Shown here: positions 8,169 through 17,826 of the stretch, one piece after another
Layout: every line of letters starts with the position of its first letter
How positions within the stretch are numbered: the first letter of the stretch is position 1
Notes under the pieces: generated by a model
Database searches by the model: none
What the model was told of the DNA's origin: nothing
The model's input: the letters and a program-made list of their open reading frames with translations, nothing else
Source: Sphingobium cupriresistens
GTDB taxonomy: Bacteria > Pseudomonadota > Alphaproteobacteria > Sphingomonadales > Sphingomonadaceae
Direction of reading: 5' to 3'
Length of the DNA: 64,000 nucleotides
Assembly: GCF_004152865.1 (NCBI RefSeq)
Contig: NZ_SEOO01000003.1
Coordinates: 1 to 64,000 of the forward strand
Translations under genes and position numbers: made by a program

Positions 8169-9467
8169 ATGAGCAAGGCCGATCCCTGTCCGAAATCCGC
8201 CGTTAGCCATGGTGTCGGCATTGCCGGCCTGGTGGGACTTGGCCTCTGGACGCTGGTGGCGCGCCATTATGGCATGAACGGTCCCAATGCGGGCCTTGCC
8301 GCCGTGGTCGCCTGCGGGCTGCCCATGGTGCTGTGGTCGCTGATCGTGGACAAGGTGCATCGCAACGCATCGACCGGGATCGACTGGCGCGGGCCGGCGC
8401 GGACCGTTCGGGACGTGCTGGACATCAGCATCATCAAGATCGCCGGGCTGTGGGCGACATGGCTCGCCATCGCCATCTTCTATTGCATCGCCCGCTGGTA
8501 TTGGAGCGGCAATTACCGTTTTTCGATGGACCTGTTCATGGCGGCCGCGCCCTGGCTGCTGGTCCTGTCCGTCCCCTATATGCTCTGGATCGACCGGCGA
8601 CTGGTGGAGCCGAAGGACGCCTGCTTCAGCTTCGGCCAATGGGTGATCGGCGGCGTGGCGGGACAAGCCGACATGGTGCAGGTCGGCCACCATGCCCGCG
8701 CCTGGGCGGTGAAGGGATTTTTCCTGGCCTTCATGGTGTCGATCGTGCCGGGCAATTTCGCCAGCGTGGTCGAATGGCGGACCGAGGATGCCTTCGCCCA
8801 TCCGGTGGCGCTGGCTGGCTTCCTGATCGCCATCATGTTCATGATCGATGTCTGCCTGGCGACGGTCGGCTATATATTGACCTTCAAGCCGCTGGATTCG
8901 CATATCCGCACCGCCAATCCTTATCTGGGCGGTTGGCTGGCGGCGCTGATCTGTTACCCGCCCTTCGTCCTGATGGGCGGCGGCGGGCCGCTCGATTATC
9001 ATGCCGGCGGCGCGGAATGGGATTATTGGACGCAGGGGTCGAGCGCGCTGCAATGGATATTGGGCGGCTGGCTGGTGCTGCTGACGGGCCTGTACGCCTG
9101 GGCGACGGTGGCATTCGGCCTGCGCTTTTCCAACCTCACCCATCGCGGCATATTGACCCACGGCCCCTATCGCTGGACGCGGCACCCGGCCTATCTGTCG
9201 AAGAATCTGTTCTGGTGGTTTTCCGCCCTGCCCTTCCTGTCGGTCAGCGGGTCGCTGACCGACATGGTGCGCAATTGCGCGATGCTGGGGCTGACCAATG
9301 CGGTCTATTATTGGCGCGCCAAGACCGAAGAACAGCATTTGTCGGCCGACCCCGACTATCGCATCTACAGCGACTGGATGGAGCGCAACGCGCCGGTGCC
9401 GCGCTTCTTCGCCTGGGTCACAGGCAAGAAGCGTGAGACGGCGATGACGGCGCCGGCGGCGGAATAG
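8169..9467 (+). CDS. Isoprenylcysteine carboxyl methyltransferase (ICMT)-family membrane protein
   Basis: The 432-residue polytopic protein has about nine or ten hydrophobic segments. Near residues 330-350 is GPYRWTRHPAYLSKN, the S-adenosylmethionine-binding region of the ICMT/phospholipid methyltransferase family. It is followed near the C-terminus by a charged ADPDYRIYSDWMER segment typical of these enzymes. Family members methylate prenylcysteine or membrane lipids or amines. Bacteria have no prenylated CaaX proteins of the eukaryotic type, so the substrate is open. The gene starts just beyond the CorC relic and stands alone on this strand, followed by a repeat-containing gap. Confidence 0.85.
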   Translation: MSKADPCPKSAVSHGVGIAGLVGLGLWTLVARHYGMNGPNAGLAAVVACGLPMVLWSLIVDKVHRNASTGIDWRGPARTVRDVLDISIIKIAGLWATWLAIAIFYCIARWYWSGNYRFSMDLFMAAAPWLLVLSVPYMLWIDRRLVEPKDACFSFGQWVIGGVAGQADMVQVGHHARAWAVKGFFLAFMVSIVPGNFASVVEWRTEDAFAHPVALAGFLIAIMFMIDVCLATVGYILTFKPLDSHIRTANPYLGGWLAALICYPPFVLMGGGGPLDYHAGGAEWDYWTQGSSALQWILGGWLVLLTGLYAWATVAFGLRFSNLTHRGILTHGPYRWTRHPAYLSKNLFWWFSALPFLSVSGSLTDMVRNCAMLGLTNAVYYWRAKTEEQHLSADPDYRIYSDWMERNAPVPRFFAWVTGKKRETAMTAPAAE

Positions 9468-9511
9468 GGTTTAGAGCGCGGTGACTTTAAGTTGCATAAT
9501 ATCCGTTCTTG

Positions 9512-9609
9512 CTGAGTAGAGACTGAGTTTGTCGAAGGCTCGTATCGAAGCATCGGGTCCATGCGCATCCTTCGATACGCCATTTCGACTTCGCTCAATG
9601 GCTACTCAG
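9512..9609. repeat. Dispersed imperfect palindrome
   Basis: An outer perfect pair, CTGAGTAG (9512-9519) and CTACTCAG (9602-9609), encloses an inner perfect 10-base pair, CGTATCGAAG (9541-9550) and CTTCGATACG (9570-9579). The TTGTCGAAG and TTCGACTTCGCTCAATGG segments between them look like the short intergenic repeats common in sphingomonads. It lies between convergent genes (the methyltransferase and gshA) and could also end transcription. No gene is seen in this gap. Confidence 0.6.
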
Positions 9610-9639
9610 GACGAACGGTCGCTGACGTCAGCTCTGCCC

Positions 9640-11013
9640 TTAAAAACTCTCTTCCTCATAGACCTTGCTCAGATCGCCCTGCCATTCGCCATGATAGCGT
9701 TCGAGCAGGTGTTCGGCGTTGGTCTTGCCCGACGCAACCACCTCATCGAGGAAGGACAGATAGCCCGTCTCATTGTCGCCCGCCCCGTTGAGGCGACCGC
9801 GCGCGGCCAGACCCGAACGAGCGATATCGACAACCTGCCCCGCAATGTCGCGCAGCTTGCGCCCGCCGCCGATCGGCGCGTCGAGGCCGAGCTTCGGCAC
9901 GGAATCGCGCAATATCTGCCGTTCCTCCATGGTCCAGTCCTTGACCACATCCCACGCCGCGTCGAGCGCACCCTGGTCGTAGAGCAGGCCCACCCACAAA
10001 GCCGGCAGCGCGCAGATGCGGTTCCACGGCCCGCCGTCGGCGCCGCGCATCTCCAGGAAGCTCTTCATCCGCACTTCGGGGAAGGCGGTGGAGAGATGAT
10101 CCTCCCAATCCTTTTCCGTGGGCTTTTCGCCGGGCAGAACGGCCAGTTTACCGTCCAGGAAATCGCGGAACGACAGGCCGGAGGCATCGATATATTTGCC
10201 GTCGCGATAGACGAAATACATCGGCACATCGAGCGCATAGTCGGCATAGCGTTCATAGCCGAAACCATCTTCGAACACGAAGGGCAACATCCCGGTGCGC
10301 CCCGGATCGGTGTCCGACCAGATATGGCTGCGATAGGACAGGAAGCCGTTGGGCTTGCCTTCGGTAAAGGGCGAATTGGCGAACAGCGCGGTGGCGAGCG
10401 GTTGTAGCGCCAGCGAAGTGCGGAATTTCTGCGCCATGTCGGCTTCGCTGCCATAATCCAGATTGGTCTGGATGGTGCAGGTGCGCAGCATCATGTCCAG
10501 GCCCATAGATCCCACGCGCGGCATGTGCCGCAGCATGATCTCGTAGCGGCCCTTGGGCATGATCGGCAATTCGGCGCGCGTCTTGTCCGGCCACATGCCC
10601 AGGCCCAGAAAGCCCAGGCCCAGCATGTCGCCGACATATTTCACCTGCTCCAGATGGCGGCCGGTTTCGGCACAGGTCTGGTGCAGATTTTCCAGCGGCG
10701 CGCCCGACAATTCGAGCTGGCCCGCAGGCTCCAGGCTGATCGTGCCGTCGGCGCCGGACAAGGCGATGATATTCTCGCCCTCGAACACGGGGTTCCAGCC
10801 ATAGCGAGTCAGGCCGATCAGCAGCGTGTGGATGCCGCCCTTTTCCTCATAGGACGGGGCGTGATGATCGCGGCGATTATAGACGAATTTCTCGTGCTCG
10901 GTGCCGATCCGCCAGCGGTCCTTGGGCTTTTCGCCCTTGGAAAAGGCCGCGATCAGCTGGTCGCGGTTTTCGATGACGGGATCATGTCCCGCTGAGTCGG
11001 TTCTGGTGCTCAT
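9640..11013 (-). CDS. gshA: Glutamate--cysteine ligase
   Basis: The 457-residue protein matches the alphaproteobacterial/plant-type glutamate-cysteine ligase across its length. Features include WRIGTEHEKF (about 34-43), ISLEPAGQLELSGAP (about 92-106), the TCTIQTNLDY segment (about 158-167), SFLEMRGADGGPWN and YHGEWQGD at the C-terminus. It makes gamma-glutamylcysteine from glutamate and cysteine with ATP, the first step of glutathione synthesis in the cytoplasm. It lies 99 bases downstream of rsmE on the same strand, a pairing common in alphaproteobacteria. The length is normal. Confidence 0.96.
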   Translation of the reverse strand: MSTRTDSAGHDPVIENRDQLIAAFSKGEKPKDRWRIGTEHEKFVYNRRDHHAPSYEEKGGIHTLLIGLTRYGWNPVFEGENIIALSGADGTISLEPAGQLELSGAPLENLHQTCAETGRHLEQVKYVGDMLGLGFLGLGMWPDKTRAELPIMPKGRYEIMLRHMPRVGSMGLDMMLRTCTIQTNLDYGSEADMAQKFRTSLALQPLATALFANSPFTEGKPNGFLSYRSHIWSDTDPGRTGMLPFVFEDGFGYERYADYALDVPMYFVYRDGKYIDASGLSFRDFLDGKLAVLPGEKPTEKDWEDHLSTAFPEVRMKSFLEMRGADGGPWNRICALPALWVGLLYDQGALDAAWDVVKDWTMEERQILRDSVPKLGLDAPIGGGRKLRDIAGQVVDIARSGLAARGRLNGAGDNETGYLSFLDEVVASGKTNAEHLLERYHGEWQGDLSKVYEEESF

Positions 11014-11112
11014 GCCCCGCCCTTACTGCTTCCCCTTGGCCCGTCAAACAAAGACGGGCGATCACCACATAGGGCTTGGCCTTAAGCGCTTCAATCCAAT
11101 AGCGGAATGAAA

Positions 11113-11859
11113 CTAGTTCCAGTCCCCGTTCAGCGTCATCCAGGCCGAAGTCGCGGCGATCGCAGCCGTTTCCGCGCGCAGGACGCGCGGCCCCAGCGAC
11201 ACCGGCACCGCGCCCGACGTCGCGCGGATCGCGTCGCGCTCGGCGGGATCGAATCCGCCCTCCGGCCCGACCAGGAAGGCGGCAGGACCGGGATGGGCGC
11301 GCAGGCTTTGTTCCAAAGGCGCCCCGCCCGTCTCGTCGGCGAAAAACAGGTGGCGATCGACCGGCCAGGCTTTGAGCAAGGCGTCGAGCTTCACCATCTC
11401 GGCGAGGTCGGGCAGCGCGGTGCGTCCGCATTGTTCGGCCGCCTCGACCAGATGGCTGTGCAGCCGGTCGAGGTTGAGCTTGTCCACCACCGCGCGGCGG
11501 GTCAGCACCGGCTGGAGGCGGGCGACGCCCAGTTCGCACGCCTTTTCCGCGATCAGGTCGATCCGCCCCTTCTTGATCGGCGCGCAGCAGAGCCAGAAAT
11601 CGGGCACCTGTTCGGGCGGCTTGGTCCGGCTGACGCAGTCCAGCACAAGATCGCGCTTGCGAATATCGCGGACCCGCGCCGCCCATTCGCCCGACCGGCC
11701 GTCGAACAGCAGGACGATATCGTCGGGCTTCACCCGCATGACGGCGATCAGATAATGGGCCGGATTGCCGTCGATCGGCACCGCAACTCCCTCGCCCAGC
11801 TGGGTTTCGACATGGAGTCGCGGCGCGCTTTGCGGCGGCCAGGCGGGCGTTGCGGTCAT
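11113..11859 (-). CDS. rsmE: 16S rRNA (uracil(1498)-N(3))-methyltransferase
   Basis: The product is 248 residues. The N-terminal PUA-like domain has HYLIAVMRVKPDD. The C-terminal SPOUT domain carries the trefoil-knot motifs IKKGRIDLIAEKACELGV, FLVGPEGGFDPAERDAI and VSLGPRVLRAETA, the last two forming the S-adenosylmethionine pocket. It methylates U1498 of 16S rRNA in the 30S subunit. It is the first gene of a likely rsmE-gshA unit and is divergent from ubiA, with about 94 bases between the starts. Confidence 0.96.
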   Translation of the reverse strand: MTATPAWPPQSAPRLHVETQLGEGVAVPIDGNPAHYLIAVMRVKPDDIVLLFDGRSGEWAARVRDIRKRDLVLDCVSRTKPPEQVPDFWLCCAPIKKGRIDLIAEKACELGVARLQPVLTRRAVVDKLNLDRLHSHLVEAAEQCGRTALPDLAEMVKLDALLKAWPVDRHLFFADETGGAPLEQSLRAHPGPAAFLVGPEGGFDPAERDAIRATSGAVPVSLGPRVLRAETAAIAATSAWMTLNGDWN

Positions 11860-11922
11860 TTTGTCTCTTCCGGTTCGGCCGCGCTTGTGGTCGGCCCGAT
11901 CTTCCCTAAAGAGAAGATGCGG

Positions 11923-11947
11923 GCTTCGACAAGCTCATGCGAACGGA
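11923..11947 (+). repeat. Short sphingomonad-type intergenic repeat fragment
   Basis: The segment GCTTCGACAAGCTCATGCG followed by AACGGA lies just before the ubiA start. It resembles the TTGTCGAAG-containing repeat at 9.5 kb read on the other strand and matches a type of short dispersed repeat often seen between sphingomonad genes. It may supply part of the ubiA leader. Repeat status cannot be proven from one window. Confidence 0.35.
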
Positions 11948-11953
11948 GTCACG

Positions 11954-12862
11954 GTGAATCAGACGATCGTCCCCGACAGCGAAGCGCGCGGCCTGCTGGC
12001 GCGACTGCCGGACACGCCGCGCATATTGGCGCAACTGGCGCGGTTCGACCGGCCGATCGGCTGGTGGCTGCTCTTCTGGCCGGGCGCATGGGCGGTCGCA
12101 TTGGCGGGTGGCGGCTTTGCGCGCTGGCCGCTGATCGGCTGGCTGCTGCTGGGCAGCATCGCGATGCGCGGCGCGGGCTGCGTGTTCAACGACATTGTCG
12201 ATCGCGACCTGGACCGGAAAGTGGCGCGCACCGCCGCCCGGCCGCTGGCGAGCGGGGCGATGTCGGTGAAGCTCGCCTGGGCCTGGCTGCTGGCGCTGTG
12301 CCTCATCGGCCTGATCGTGCTGGTGCGGCTTGATCGCTATGCGCAGATCGTGGCGCTGGGCAGTCTGGCGCTGGTGGCGGCCTATCCCTTCATGAAGCGG
12401 ATCACCGGTTGGCCGCAGGTCTGGCTGGGGCTGGTCTTCTCCTGGGCGGCGCTGGTCGGGTGGAGCGAGGTCATGGGCGCGCTCAGCCTGCCGGGTGTGC
12501 TGCTCTATGCGGGAACCATTTTCTGGGTGGTTGGCTATGACACCATCTATGCGCTGCAGGACCGGGAGGATGATGCGCTGATCGGAATCGGGTCGAGCGC
12601 TTTGTCGATGGGGCGGCATGTGCGGGGCGGGGTGGCGTTCTGCTATGCGCTGGCGCTGGCGCTGTGGGCCTGCGCGATCTGGCAGGTGCGCGATCAGATA
12701 TTGGCGCTCGCTGCGTTGGCGCCGATGGCGGCGCATTTGCTGTGGCAGGTGGCGACGCTCGAACAGGATGGTGTCGATCCGCTGTCCAAATTCCGGTCCA
12801 ATCGTTTTGCGGGGTTGCTGATGTTTCTGGCTTGTCTGGTGGTGGGGAGCAGCGCCGCATGA
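11954..12862 (+). CDS. ubiA: 4-hydroxybenzoate polyprenyltransferase (UbiA family)
   Basis: The 302-residue membrane protein has about eight helices. It carries both Asp-rich prenyl-diphosphate/Mg2+ motifs: NDIVDRDLD (79-87) and YDTIYALQDREDD in the second half. It attaches the polyprenyl tail to 4-hydroxybenzoate in ubiquinone synthesis at the inner membrane. The start is the GTG at 11954. Codons further upstream in the frame run through rsmE antisense and lack homology. Its stop overlaps the start of the phospholipase D-like gene (ATGA), so the two are coupled. Confidence 0.93.
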   Translation: MNQTIVPDSEARGLLARLPDTPRILAQLARFDRPIGWWLLFWPGAWAVALAGGGFARWPLIGWLLLGSIAMRGAGCVFNDIVDRDLDRKVARTAARPLASGAMSVKLAWAWLLALCLIGLIVLVRLDRYAQIVALGSLALVAAYPFMKRITGWPQVWLGLVFSWAALVGWSEVMGALSLPGVLLYAGTIFWVVGYDTIYALQDREDDALIGIGSSALSMGRHVRGGVAFCYALALALWACAIWQVRDQILALAALAPMAAHLLWQVATLEQDGVDPLSKFRSNRFAGLLMFLACLVVGSSAA

Positions 12863-14313
12863 CGCCGCAACCGGGCGACGATTGCTGGCGCATCGCGCGG
12901 GCGGAGCGAGCGAGCGTCATTATCGACGCCGACAATTATTTCCGCAACGCCCGCGCCGCGATGATGAAGGCGCAGCGCCGCATCATGCTGATCGGATGGG
13001 ATTTCGACGCCGCGATCAGCCTGATCCGCGAGGATGAGGTGGATGACGGCGCGCCTGCGGTGATCGGCGATTTCATCAGCTGGCTGGTCGAACGCACGCC
13101 GGAACTGGAGATTTTCCTGCTGCGCTGGGATGTCGGCGCGATGAAGTCGATGGTCCGGCCGACCAACCTGTTCACGACGCTGAAATGGATGGCGCATCCG
13201 CGCGTCACGGTAAAGCTGGACAGCCATCACCCGCCCGCCGCCTCGCATCATCAAAAAATCGTGGTGATCGACGATTGCTTCGCCTTTTGCGGCGGCATCG
13301 ACATGACCGGCGACCGGTGGGACACGCGCCATCATCGCGACGAGGAGCCGGGCCGGCATCATCCCGACGGGTCGCCCTATGGTCCCTGGCATGACGCGAC
13401 CACGGCGCTGATGGGGCCGATCGCCGCGGCGCTGGGCGAACATGCGCGCAACCGCTGGGTCGGCGCGGGCGGCGATCCGCTGGACCCGGTCGAAGGCGTG
13501 CAGGATTGCTGGCCCGACAAGCTGCCGGTGCAGTTCGAGGGCGTCGATATCGCCATCGCCCGCAGCGCGCCGAAGATGGACGATCAGGACGAACTGATCG
13601 AGATCGAGCGGCTTTACCTGAACCAGATCGCGGCGGCCAAGCGGCACATCTATGCCGAAAGCCAATATTTCGCGTCGCGCCGGATCGCCGAAGCGATCGC
13701 CAGGCGGCTGGGCGAAGCGGACGGGCCGGACATCGTCATCGTCAATCCGCAGCAGGCCGACGGCTGGCTGGAACAGCAGGCGATGGATACGGCCCGCGCG
13801 CGTCTGTACGAAGCGCTCAAGAGCCGCGATCCACACGGCCGTTTTCGCATCTATCATCCCTTCACCCAGCGCGGTGCGCCCATCTATGTCCATGCCAAAG
13901 TGCTGATCGTCGATGATCGGCTGATCCGGGTCGGATCGTCCAACATGAACAATCGGTCGATGCGGCTGGACACCGAATGCGACATTTGTATCGATACGCA
14001 GCTACCCGGCAATGACGGGCGGCAGGCGACGATCCTGAAGATCCGCGACGACCTCATCGCCGAACATTTAGACCTGCCGGCCGAGCGCGTGTCGGCGGTG
14101 ATCGCCGAACGCGGGCTGGTGGCGGGGATCGAGGAATTGCGGCAGAAGCCGGGCCGGACGCTGCGTCCCTATGTGACCCCAGACCTGAACGAGGTGCAGG
14201 CTTGGATCGCCGACCATGAGGTGCTGGATCCCGAAGGGCCGGAAGAGATGTTCGAAGCGATCAGCGAACGCGGCCTCTTCCGCCGGATGAAGGGCTGGCT
14301 GGGGCGGGGCTGA
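12859..14313 (+). CDS. Phospholipase D-like domain protein (two HKD motifs)
   Basis: The 484-residue protein has two HxKx4D catalytic motifs. The first is in HHQKIVVIDD (about residues 129-138), followed by CFAFCGGIDMT. The second is in HAKVLIVDD (about 345-353), followed by RVGSSNMNNRSM. This arrangement matches phospholipase D/cardiolipin-synthase-type enzymes that transfer or hydrolyse phosphatidyl groups. There are no obvious N-terminal membrane helices like those of ClsA, so it is more like the soluble PLD or ClsC type. It is coupled to ubiA by a four-base overlap and ends one base from the convergent smc stop. Confidence 0.9.
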   Translation: MTPQPGDDCWRIARAERASVIIDADNYFRNARAAMMKAQRRIMLIGWDFDAAISLIREDEVDDGAPAVIGDFISWLVERTPELEIFLLRWDVGAMKSMVRPTNLFTTLKWMAHPRVTVKLDSHHPPAASHHQKIVVIDDCFAFCGGIDMTGDRWDTRHHRDEEPGRHHPDGSPYGPWHDATTALMGPIAAALGEHARNRWVGAGGDPLDPVEGVQDCWPDKLPVQFEGVDIAIARSAPKMDDQDELIEIERLYLNQIAAAKRHIYAESQYFASRRIAEAIARRLGEADGPDIVIVNPQQADGWLEQQAMDTARARLYEALKSRDPHGRFRIYHPFTQRGAPIYVHAKVLIVDDRLIRVGSSNMNNRSMRLDTECDICIDTQLPGNDGRQATILKIRDDLIAEHLDLPAERVSAVIAERGLVAGIEELRQKPGRTLRPYVTPDLNEVQAWIADHEVLDPEGPEEMFEAISERGLFRRMKGWLGRG

Positions 14314-14314
14314 A

Positions 14315-17300
14315 CTACTCCGCCGCCAGCAGCGCTTCGGCGCTTTGCAGGTTGACCGACACCAGCCGGCTGACCCCGCGTTCGACCATGGTGACGCCGA
14401 ACAGCCGGTGCATTCGCGCCATGCTGACGGCATTGTGGGTGACGATCAGATAGCGGGTGTTGGTTTGCGCCACCATTGCGTCGAGCAGGTCGCAGAAGCG
14501 TTCCACATTGGCGTCGTCCAGCGGCGCGTCGACTTCGTCCAGCACGCAGATCGGCGCGGGATTGGTCAGGAACAGTCCGAAGATCAGCGCCACGGCGGTC
14601 AGCGCCTGTTCCCCGCCCGACAACAGGGTCAGCGCCGCCAGTTTCTTGCCCGGCGGCTGGGCCATGATCTCCAGCCCCGCCTCCAGCGGATCGTCGCTGT
14701 CGATCAGTTCCAGATGCGCCTGCCCGCCGTTGAAGAGGGTGGTGAAGAGGCGGCGAAAATGGCCGTCCACCGCTTCGAACGCGGCGAGCAAGCGTTGGCG
14801 CCCCTCGCGATTCAAACTGCCGATCGAACCGCGCAGGCGATGGATCGCCTGGGTCAGTTCCTCGCTTTCGGCGCGGCTCTTCGCCTGGGCAGCTTCCAGT
14901 TCCTCCAGTTCCTGCGCGGCGATCAGGTTGACCGGGCCGATCCTTTCGCGTTCGGCATGGAAACGGTCATGATCGGCCAGTTCGGTTTGGGCCAGTCGCA
15001 CCTCGGCGCTGGCGAAGCCCAGTTTTTCCGGCAGCACCGGCGGCGGACATTCGAATCGCTCGCCCGACAGGCGGTTGGTTTCGACCCGCCGTTCGTCGGC
15101 GGCTTCGGCGCGGGCGACGGCGGTGGCGCGGGCTTCGCGGGCGGCGGCGAGCGTCTCGCCCGCCTGAGCGGCGCGGCCTTCGGCGGCGCGCAGCGCGACT
15201 TCCGCCTCCAATTCGGCGCGGCGGGCCTGGTCGGCGGCGTCGGTCAGGGCCGATCCCCGATCGCTGAGCGCGCTAATCGCGGTGGCCAGCGCGTCGGGCT
15301 GCGCCTCGATCGTCGCACGCTCGGTCGCGATCTCTTCGGCGCGGGCGACCATGGCGGCGATGCGTTTGGCCGCCTCGCCGGCGCGGGCGCGCCAGCCCTT
15401 GATCTCCGCATCGGCGGCCGCCTGCCGCTCGCGGTCGCTGGACAGGGCGCGGTCGGCGAGCGCCTGATCGGCCTGTAGCTGGCTGACGGCGGCGCGCGCC
15501 TTGTCGCTGGCCTGGGAAAGGGCGGCGACCAGCGCCCGCGTCTCTGCGCCGTCCGGCACGGCGGCGCGGCCGGCCCGCGCCTTTTCATGCTCGCCCTGTG
15601 CGGCGGCGCGATCGCGCTGCGCTTCGCCCAGCCGTTCTTCGATCCCCTCGCGCCGCCCGGCCAGCCGTTCGAGCGCGGTCGTCGTCTCGTCGGCGGCGCG
15701 GAGCGCGGCGCGCAACCGCTGGTCGGCCTGCGACAGGCTGCTGCGCCCTTGGACCAGCGTCTGGGCGGCGGCTTGTTCGCGCGCCTTGGCCGCATCCTGG
15801 GCAGCGGCGGCGCTTTCCACTTCGGCCTGGAGCGCGGGGCGCGCAGCGGCGATCGCGTCCAGCCGATTGAGACGGATCAGCCGTTCGGCCGCCGCCGCGC
15901 CACCTTCCAGCGCGACATAGCCGTCCCAGCGGCGCAACTGGCCATCGCGGGTGACGAAACGCTGGCCGACGGCGAGCGGCTGGCCCTCGTCATGCTCGGC
16001 GACAGCGATCTGCACCAGACGGCGGGCCAGTTCGGCCGGCGCGGTAACATGGTCGGACAAGGGGGTGGCGCCGGCGGGCAAGGCTGGATCACCAGACAGC
16101 GCATCGGCGCCGGCCCAGCGGCGCTTGCCGTCCGCGCCGACCGGGGCTTCGAGGTCGTCGCCCAGCGCGGCGGCGAGCGCACGTTCATAACCGGGCGCGG
16201 CCTTCAACTGGTCGAGCGCGCGCGACCGGTGGCCCGCGCCGCTATCGACGGCCCGTTTCAGCGCCGCCGCCTCGCTATCGAGCGCGGCGAGGGCGGCGCG
16301 CGCGGAGGACAGGGCGGCCTCCGCCGTGGCGCGCGCTTCGGCGGCGGACTGGCGCTCGGCGTCGGCGGTCCGGATCGTCGCTTCGGCGGCGTCGCGATCG
16401 GCCTTGGCCTTGTCCTGATCGGCCAGCGCGGTGGCGCGTTGCGCCTCCAGTGGCGCGGCGTCGGGCAAGGCCGCGGCTTCGGCGGCAAGCCGCGCCACCT
16501 CACGCTCCGCCCGGTCGAGACGGGTGCGCGCGGCGGCCAGTGCGGCTTCGGCGACGCGCAGTTCGGCCTGTTCGGCCGCCTGAGTCGCCATCGCCCGCGC
16601 CAGATCCAGTTCGGCGTCGCGCGCGGCATCCGCCGCCGCTGCGATGCGGGCGGCGAAGGCCGGACGCAGCTTGTCCGTCTCGGCGATACGCGCCTTCAGC
16701 GTTGCGATCTCGGCGGTCAGCCGGGCGATCGCATCGGCGGCGTCATTGGCCAGCGTCCCTTCGCGCGCGCGATCCTCCTCCAGCCGGGAGGCCTGCTGGG
16801 CCAGGTCGGCAAGGCGGCGGACCACGGCCTCGCGCTCGGTGCGGAACGCGGCGAGGCGATGGCCCGCCTCATTGGCGTCGTCGCGCGCGCTCTGGGCGGC
16901 GGCGCGGCGATCGGCCAGCGTGGCGATGGCGGCCTGGGCATGGGCGGCGGCCGCGAGTTGCCCCTCCTGCGCGGCGGCAACGGCGGCGTCCGCCTGCTTC
17001 GCTTCGGCGCGGGCCGCCTCGGCGCTCGCATTGGCTTCGCGCCAGCGGGCGAAGAGGGTGCGGCCTTCGGCGACGCGGATCTGGTCGGACAGGCGGATAT
17101 AGCGTTCGGCGGCGCGGGCCTGCCGCCGCAGCGCATTGGCGCGCGCATCCATGTCCAGCAGGATTTCATCGAGCCGGGCGAGGTTGGCTTCGGCCGCGCG
17201 CAATTTCTGTTCGGCATCCTTGCGCCGGACATGCAGCCCCGCGATGCCCGCCGCTTCCTCCAGCATGGCGCGCCGTTCCTGCGGGCGGGCGGCGATGACG

Positions 17301-17758
17301 GCGGCGATGCGGCCCTGGCTGACCAGCGCGGGGCTGTGCGGGCCGGTGGCGGCGTCAGCGAAGACCAGCGACACATCCTTGGCGCGCACGTCCCGGCCAT
17401 TGGCGCGATAGGCGCTGCCCGCGCCGCGCTCGATCCGGCGGGTGACTTCCAGTTCGCCGTCCGCGCCGACATCGACGGCGTTGAAGAGTTCGCCCTGTTC
17501 CTGGATCGTCAGCAGCGAGACTTCGGCAAAATCGCGCTGCGGCCGGGTGGCGGTGCCGGCGAAGATGACATCCTCCATGCCGCCGCCGCGCATGGATTTG
17601 GCGCTGGATTCGCCCATGACCCAGCGAATGGCTTCCAGCAGGTTGGATTTGCCACAGCCATTGGGGCCGACGATGCCGGTCAGGCCCGGCTCGATCCGCA
17701 ACTCCGTCGCGTCGACGAAGCTTTTGAAGCCGGAGAGTTTGAGCCGCTTTATCTGCAT
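14315..17758 (-). CDS. smc: Chromosome segregation protein SMC
   Basis: The 1147-residue protein has the SMC plan. Walker A is GPNGCGKS (31-38) in the N-terminal head. Long Ala/Arg/Glu-rich coiled coils (about 170-500 and 650-950) flank a hinge (about 510-640). In the C-terminal head are the signature LSGGEQ (about 1046-1051) and Walker B with VLDE (about 1072-1075). It compacts and segregates the chromosome, normally with ScpA and ScpB, which are not in this window. The gene is the last of a minus-strand cluster with two DsbA-like genes and DUF721. This linkage is common in alphaproteobacteria. Confidence 0.97.
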   Translation of the reverse strand: MQIKRLKLSGFKSFVDATELRIEPGLTGIVGPNGCGKSNLLEAIRWVMGESSAKSMRGGGMEDVIFAGTATRPQRDFAEVSLLTIQEQGELFNAVDVGADGELEVTRRIERGAGSAYRANGRDVRAKDVSLVFADAATGPHSPALVSQGRIAAVIAARPQERRAMLEEAAGIAGLHVRRKDAEQKLRAAEANLARLDEILLDMDARANALRRQARAAERYIRLSDQIRVAEGRTLFARWREANASAEAARAEAKQADAAVAAAQEGQLAAAAHAQAAIATLADRRAAAQSARDDANEAGHRLAAFRTEREAVVRRLADLAQQASRLEEDRAREGTLANDAADAIARLTAEIATLKARIAETDKLRPAFAARIAAAADAARDAELDLARAMATQAAEQAELRVAEAALAAARTRLDRAEREVARLAAEAAALPDAAPLEAQRATALADQDKAKADRDAAEATIRTADAERQSAAEARATAEAALSSARAALAALDSEAAALKRAVDSGAGHRSRALDQLKAAPGYERALAAALGDDLEAPVGADGKRRWAGADALSGDPALPAGATPLSDHVTAPAELARRLVQIAVAEHDEGQPLAVGQRFVTRDGQLRRWDGYVALEGGAAAAERLIRLNRLDAIAAARPALQAEVESAAAAQDAAKAREQAAAQTLVQGRSSLSQADQRLRAALRAADETTTALERLAGRREGIEERLGEAQRDRAAAQGEHEKARAGRAAVPDGAETRALVAALSQASDKARAAVSQLQADQALADRALSSDRERQAAADAEIKGWRARAGEAAKRIAAMVARAEEIATERATIEAQPDALATAISALSDRGSALTDAADQARRAELEAEVALRAAEGRAAQAGETLAAAREARATAVARAEAADERRVETNRLSGERFECPPPVLPEKLGFASAEVRLAQTELADHDRFHAERERIGPVNLIAAQELEELEAAQAKSRAESEELTQAIHRLRGSIGSLNREGRQRLLAAFEAVDGHFRRLFTTLFNGGQAHLELIDSDDPLEAGLEIMAQPPGKKLAALTLLSGGEQALTAVALIFGLFLTNPAPICVLDEVDAPLDDANVERFCDLLDAMVAQTNTRYLIVTHNAVSMARMHRLFGVTMVERGVSRLVSVNLQSAEALLAAE

Positions 17759-17826
17759 GACGTCATGTCGGGGCGGCGCGCCGCCCCGGCCTTGCTAAAC
17801 GATGCTGTCAGCCCCCGCTGGCGCAA

